From positions 1-17,232 of the forward strand of contig JANOLP010000083.1 of assembly GCA_031419835.1 (NCBI GenBank): a DNA stretch of 17,232 nt. Direction: 5' to 3'. The stretch comes from JALYOK01 sp031419835 (GTDB lineage: Bacteria > Pseudomonadota > Gammaproteobacteria > Burkholderiales > JALYOK01). The notes under the pieces are model-generated. The model searched no databases. It saw only the letters and a list, made by a program, of their open reading frames with translations, and was not told the DNA's origin. The position numbers and the translations under genes are program-made. Shown piece after piece: positions 16,274-17,232 of the stretch (its first letter is position 1; every line of letters begins with the position of its first letter).

Positions 16274-16657
16274 CTAGCGCGGCGAGGTGTTCGAGCGTAG
16301 CCAGCGCGCGAAGGCTTCTTCGCTAAGCTCGCCTCCAGCGAGCGCGAGCATTGCTTGAGTTGCGTCGACCTGCGAGGCCGTCAGCCGAAAGCCGTTTAAC
16401 GCTAAAAAAAGACCTGCGCTCAGAAACGCAGCGCGCTTGTTCCCATCAACGAACGGATGGTTTTTGGCTAGGCCAAACGCATAGGACGCAGCCAAATCGG
16501 CGAAATCAGGAGTGCCGTAGGCGACCAAATTCAGCGGCCGCGCAAGCGCCGAATCGCGCAATCCTTCATCCCGAAGTCCCACGCCGCCGCCATGTTCCGC
16601 CAAACTTTCCGCGTGCAATAACAGTAGTGCGCGCTTATCAATCCAGCGCCACGTCAT
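16274..16657 (-). CDS. doc: Doc-type (death-on-curing, Fic fold) toxin
   Basis: This 127-residue protein carries the Fic/Doc core HPFVDGNKRAA (67-77). The lysine after GN, instead of the second glycine of AMP-transferring Fic enzymes, is the Doc variant. In phage P1 that version phosphorylates EF-Tu and stops translation. The length equals that of P1 Doc. The start ATG overlaps the stop of the antitoxin gene by 4 bases, the normal antitoxin-first order, so both are co-transcribed leftward. It looks complete, with no frameshift. Toxicity and target are inferred from the family. Confidence 0.9.
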   Translation of the reverse strand: MTWRWIDKRALLLLHAESLAEHGGGVGLRDEGLRDSALARPLNLVAYGTPDFADLAASYAFGLAKNHPFVDGNKRAAFLSAGLFLALNGFRLTASQVDATQAMLALAGGELSEEAFARWLRSNTSPR

Positions 16658-16878
16658 TTTGCAAGTTGATGAAACGTATCGCGGTATTCACGCATAAAGT
16701 CACGACCCGCCTGTAACTGCTTTTCAACCGCCGGATCGTACGGCGTAATCGCATAACCCTCGGGTGTTTCGGTGATAAAAATGCTTTGGCCCTTTTCCAA
16801 CTTGAGCTTGGCGAGCACGTCTTTCGGCAAGATCACGCCGACGGAATTGCCGATTTGGGTGAGTTTTAGCGTGTACAT
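16654..16878 (-). CDS. AbrB/MazE/SpoVT-type antitoxin
   Basis: This 74-residue protein has an N-terminal swapped-hairpin DNA-binding domain: the LTQIGNSVGVILPKDVLAKL segment (6-25), then LEKGQSIFITETPEGYAITPYD. A charged C-terminal tail of about 25 residues is likely to wrap around and neutralise the Doc toxin encoded next. The classical Doc partner is Phd, but pairing of Doc with an AbrB-like antitoxin is frequent in chromosomal modules. An AGGTG lies 7 bases before the ATG at 16876-16878. The 16-bp palindrome just upstream is the probable operator for self-repression. Confidence 0.9.
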   Translation of the reverse strand: MYTLKLTQIGNSVGVILPKDVLAKLKLEKGQSIFITETPEGYAITPYDPAVEKQLQAGRDFMREYRDTFHQLAK

Positions 16879-16896
16879 AGCCGCACCTAAATAAGT

Positions 16897-16912
16897 TATA
16901 ACAATTGTTATA
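16897..16912. promoter_or_regulatory. palindromic operator of the AbrB/Doc module
   Basis: TATAACAATTGTTATA is a perfect 16-bp palindrome, 18 bases upstream of the antitoxin start. It contains -10-like hexamers readable leftward (TATAAC). AbrB/MazE-type antitoxins commonly repress their own promoter at such sites. Occlusion of polymerase here is inferred from position. Confidence 0.6.
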
Positions 16913-16950
16913 TTATGACATTTGGCGCGGATTTACAAGGAGATCGCACA

Positions 16951-16972
16951 TCGACGACAGTCATGTCGTCGA
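16951..16972. repeat. perfect 9-bp inverted repeat between two toxin-antitoxin modules
   Basis: TCGACGACA and TGTCGTCGA flank a 4-base spacer (GTCA). It ends 5 bases before the -35-like element of the higB promoter, so it could be an operator for HigA. No T-run follows on either strand, which argues against an intrinsic terminator. Confidence 0.5.
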
Positions 16973-16977
16973 ACCAT

Positions 16978-17006
16978 TTGCAGCGTGTAACGTTACTATA
17001 TACAAT
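16978..17006 (+). promoter_or_regulatory. putative promoter of higB
   Basis: TTGCAG (16978-16983) and TACAAT (17001-17006) are separated by 17 bases, the optimal spacing. Transcription would start close to the ATG at 17013, giving a very short or leaderless message. No Shine-Dalgarno is visible before that ATG. Confidence 0.4.
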
Positions 17007-17012
17007 CTCGCG

Positions 17013-17232
17013 ATGATCATATCCTTCCGGCACAAAGGCCTTGAAGCATTCTTCACCACCGGGAGCAAAGCGGGCATACAGCCGGCTCACGCCGCGCGCC
17101 TACGCTTGCGGTTGGCCGCGCTAGACAACGCAATTGCACCACAAGGCATGGACTTGCCGGGTTGGAAACTGCATCCACTCAGCGGGCCGCTCGCCGGCCA
17201 TTGGGCCGTCTCGGTCAGTGGCAACTGGCGGG
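17013..17232 (+). CDS. higB: HigB-type (RelE superfamily) toxin, 5' part
   Basis: The frame from ATG 17013 is open to the window end (73 codons) and is cut there. It reads MIISFRHKGLEAFFTTG, then SKAGIQPAHAARLRLRLAALD, MDLPGWKLHPLSGPLAGHWAVSVSGNWR. This is the classic HigB/'plasmid maintenance killer' pattern with IQPAHA, LPG.. LHPL.G.L.GHW and GNWR. The family is about 92-100 residues, so some 20-25 residues are missing. HigB is a ribosome-dependent mRNA endonuclease. The HigA antitoxin is expected just downstream, outside the window. It is divergent from the AbrB/Doc module. Confidence 0.9.
   Translation, partial: MIISFRHKGLEAFFTTGSKAGIQPAHAARLRLRLAALDNAIAPQGMDLPGWKLHPLSGPLAGHWAVSVSGNWR

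Noticed and set aside
16908..17090. 60-codon minus-strand frame opposite the higB start
   Set aside because: It overlaps the convincingly recognised higB gene and the two regulatory repeats on the other strand. It looks like a shadow.

Overview
The window reads as a chromosomal segment of a Gram-negative bacterium, most likely a proteobacterium. This is an inference from the Sec-exported ABC binding protein, a well-formed sigma-54 type promoter, and gene families common in Pseudomonadota. No rRNA, tRNA, IS element or CRISPR array was seen.

Left part (1-6123): a possible C-terminal gene fragment, then a convergent minus-strand gene for an exported TPR protein, then a 529-base non-coding stretch. 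This leads into a tight plus-strand trio: AMP-forming acyl-CoA ligase, LysA-like PLP decarboxylase (4-base overlap) and an asparagine-synthetase-like protein. This trio is known from exosortase A/exopolysaccharide loci, but no exosortase gene or acyl carrier protein is visible here. The synthetase-like protein keeps its ATP-binding half but has Ala where the glutaminase nucleophile Cys2 should be. It therefore looks like an amide-bond former that uses an amine other than glutamine-derived ammonia.

Middle part (6124-16104): a complete seven-gene operon for uptake and breakdown of guanidine, of the type long mis-annotated as urea degradation. It encodes a binding protein, permease and ATPase, two carboxyguanidine deiminase subunits (UAAP-type), a biotin-dependent guanidine carboxylase and allophanate hydrolase. 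The route is guanidine to carboxyguanidine to allophanate to ammonia plus CO2. Control is layered. A putative NtrC site, a consensus IHF site and a sigma-54 -24/-12 promoter lie upstream. They are followed by a guanidine-I (ykkC) riboswitch before the transporter genes. A second riboswitch of a different class, guanidine-II (mini-ykkC, two ACGA-loop hairpins), sits in the 95-base gap just before the carboxylase. The operon thus appears to combine nitrogen-starvation control with two separate guanidine sensors.

Right part (16105-17232): two toxin-antitoxin modules. An AbrB/MazE-type antitoxin and Doc/Fic toxin pair lies on the minus strand, with a 16-bp perfect palindrome at its promoter. The start of a divergently transcribed higB toxin gene lies on the plus strand and is cut by the window end.
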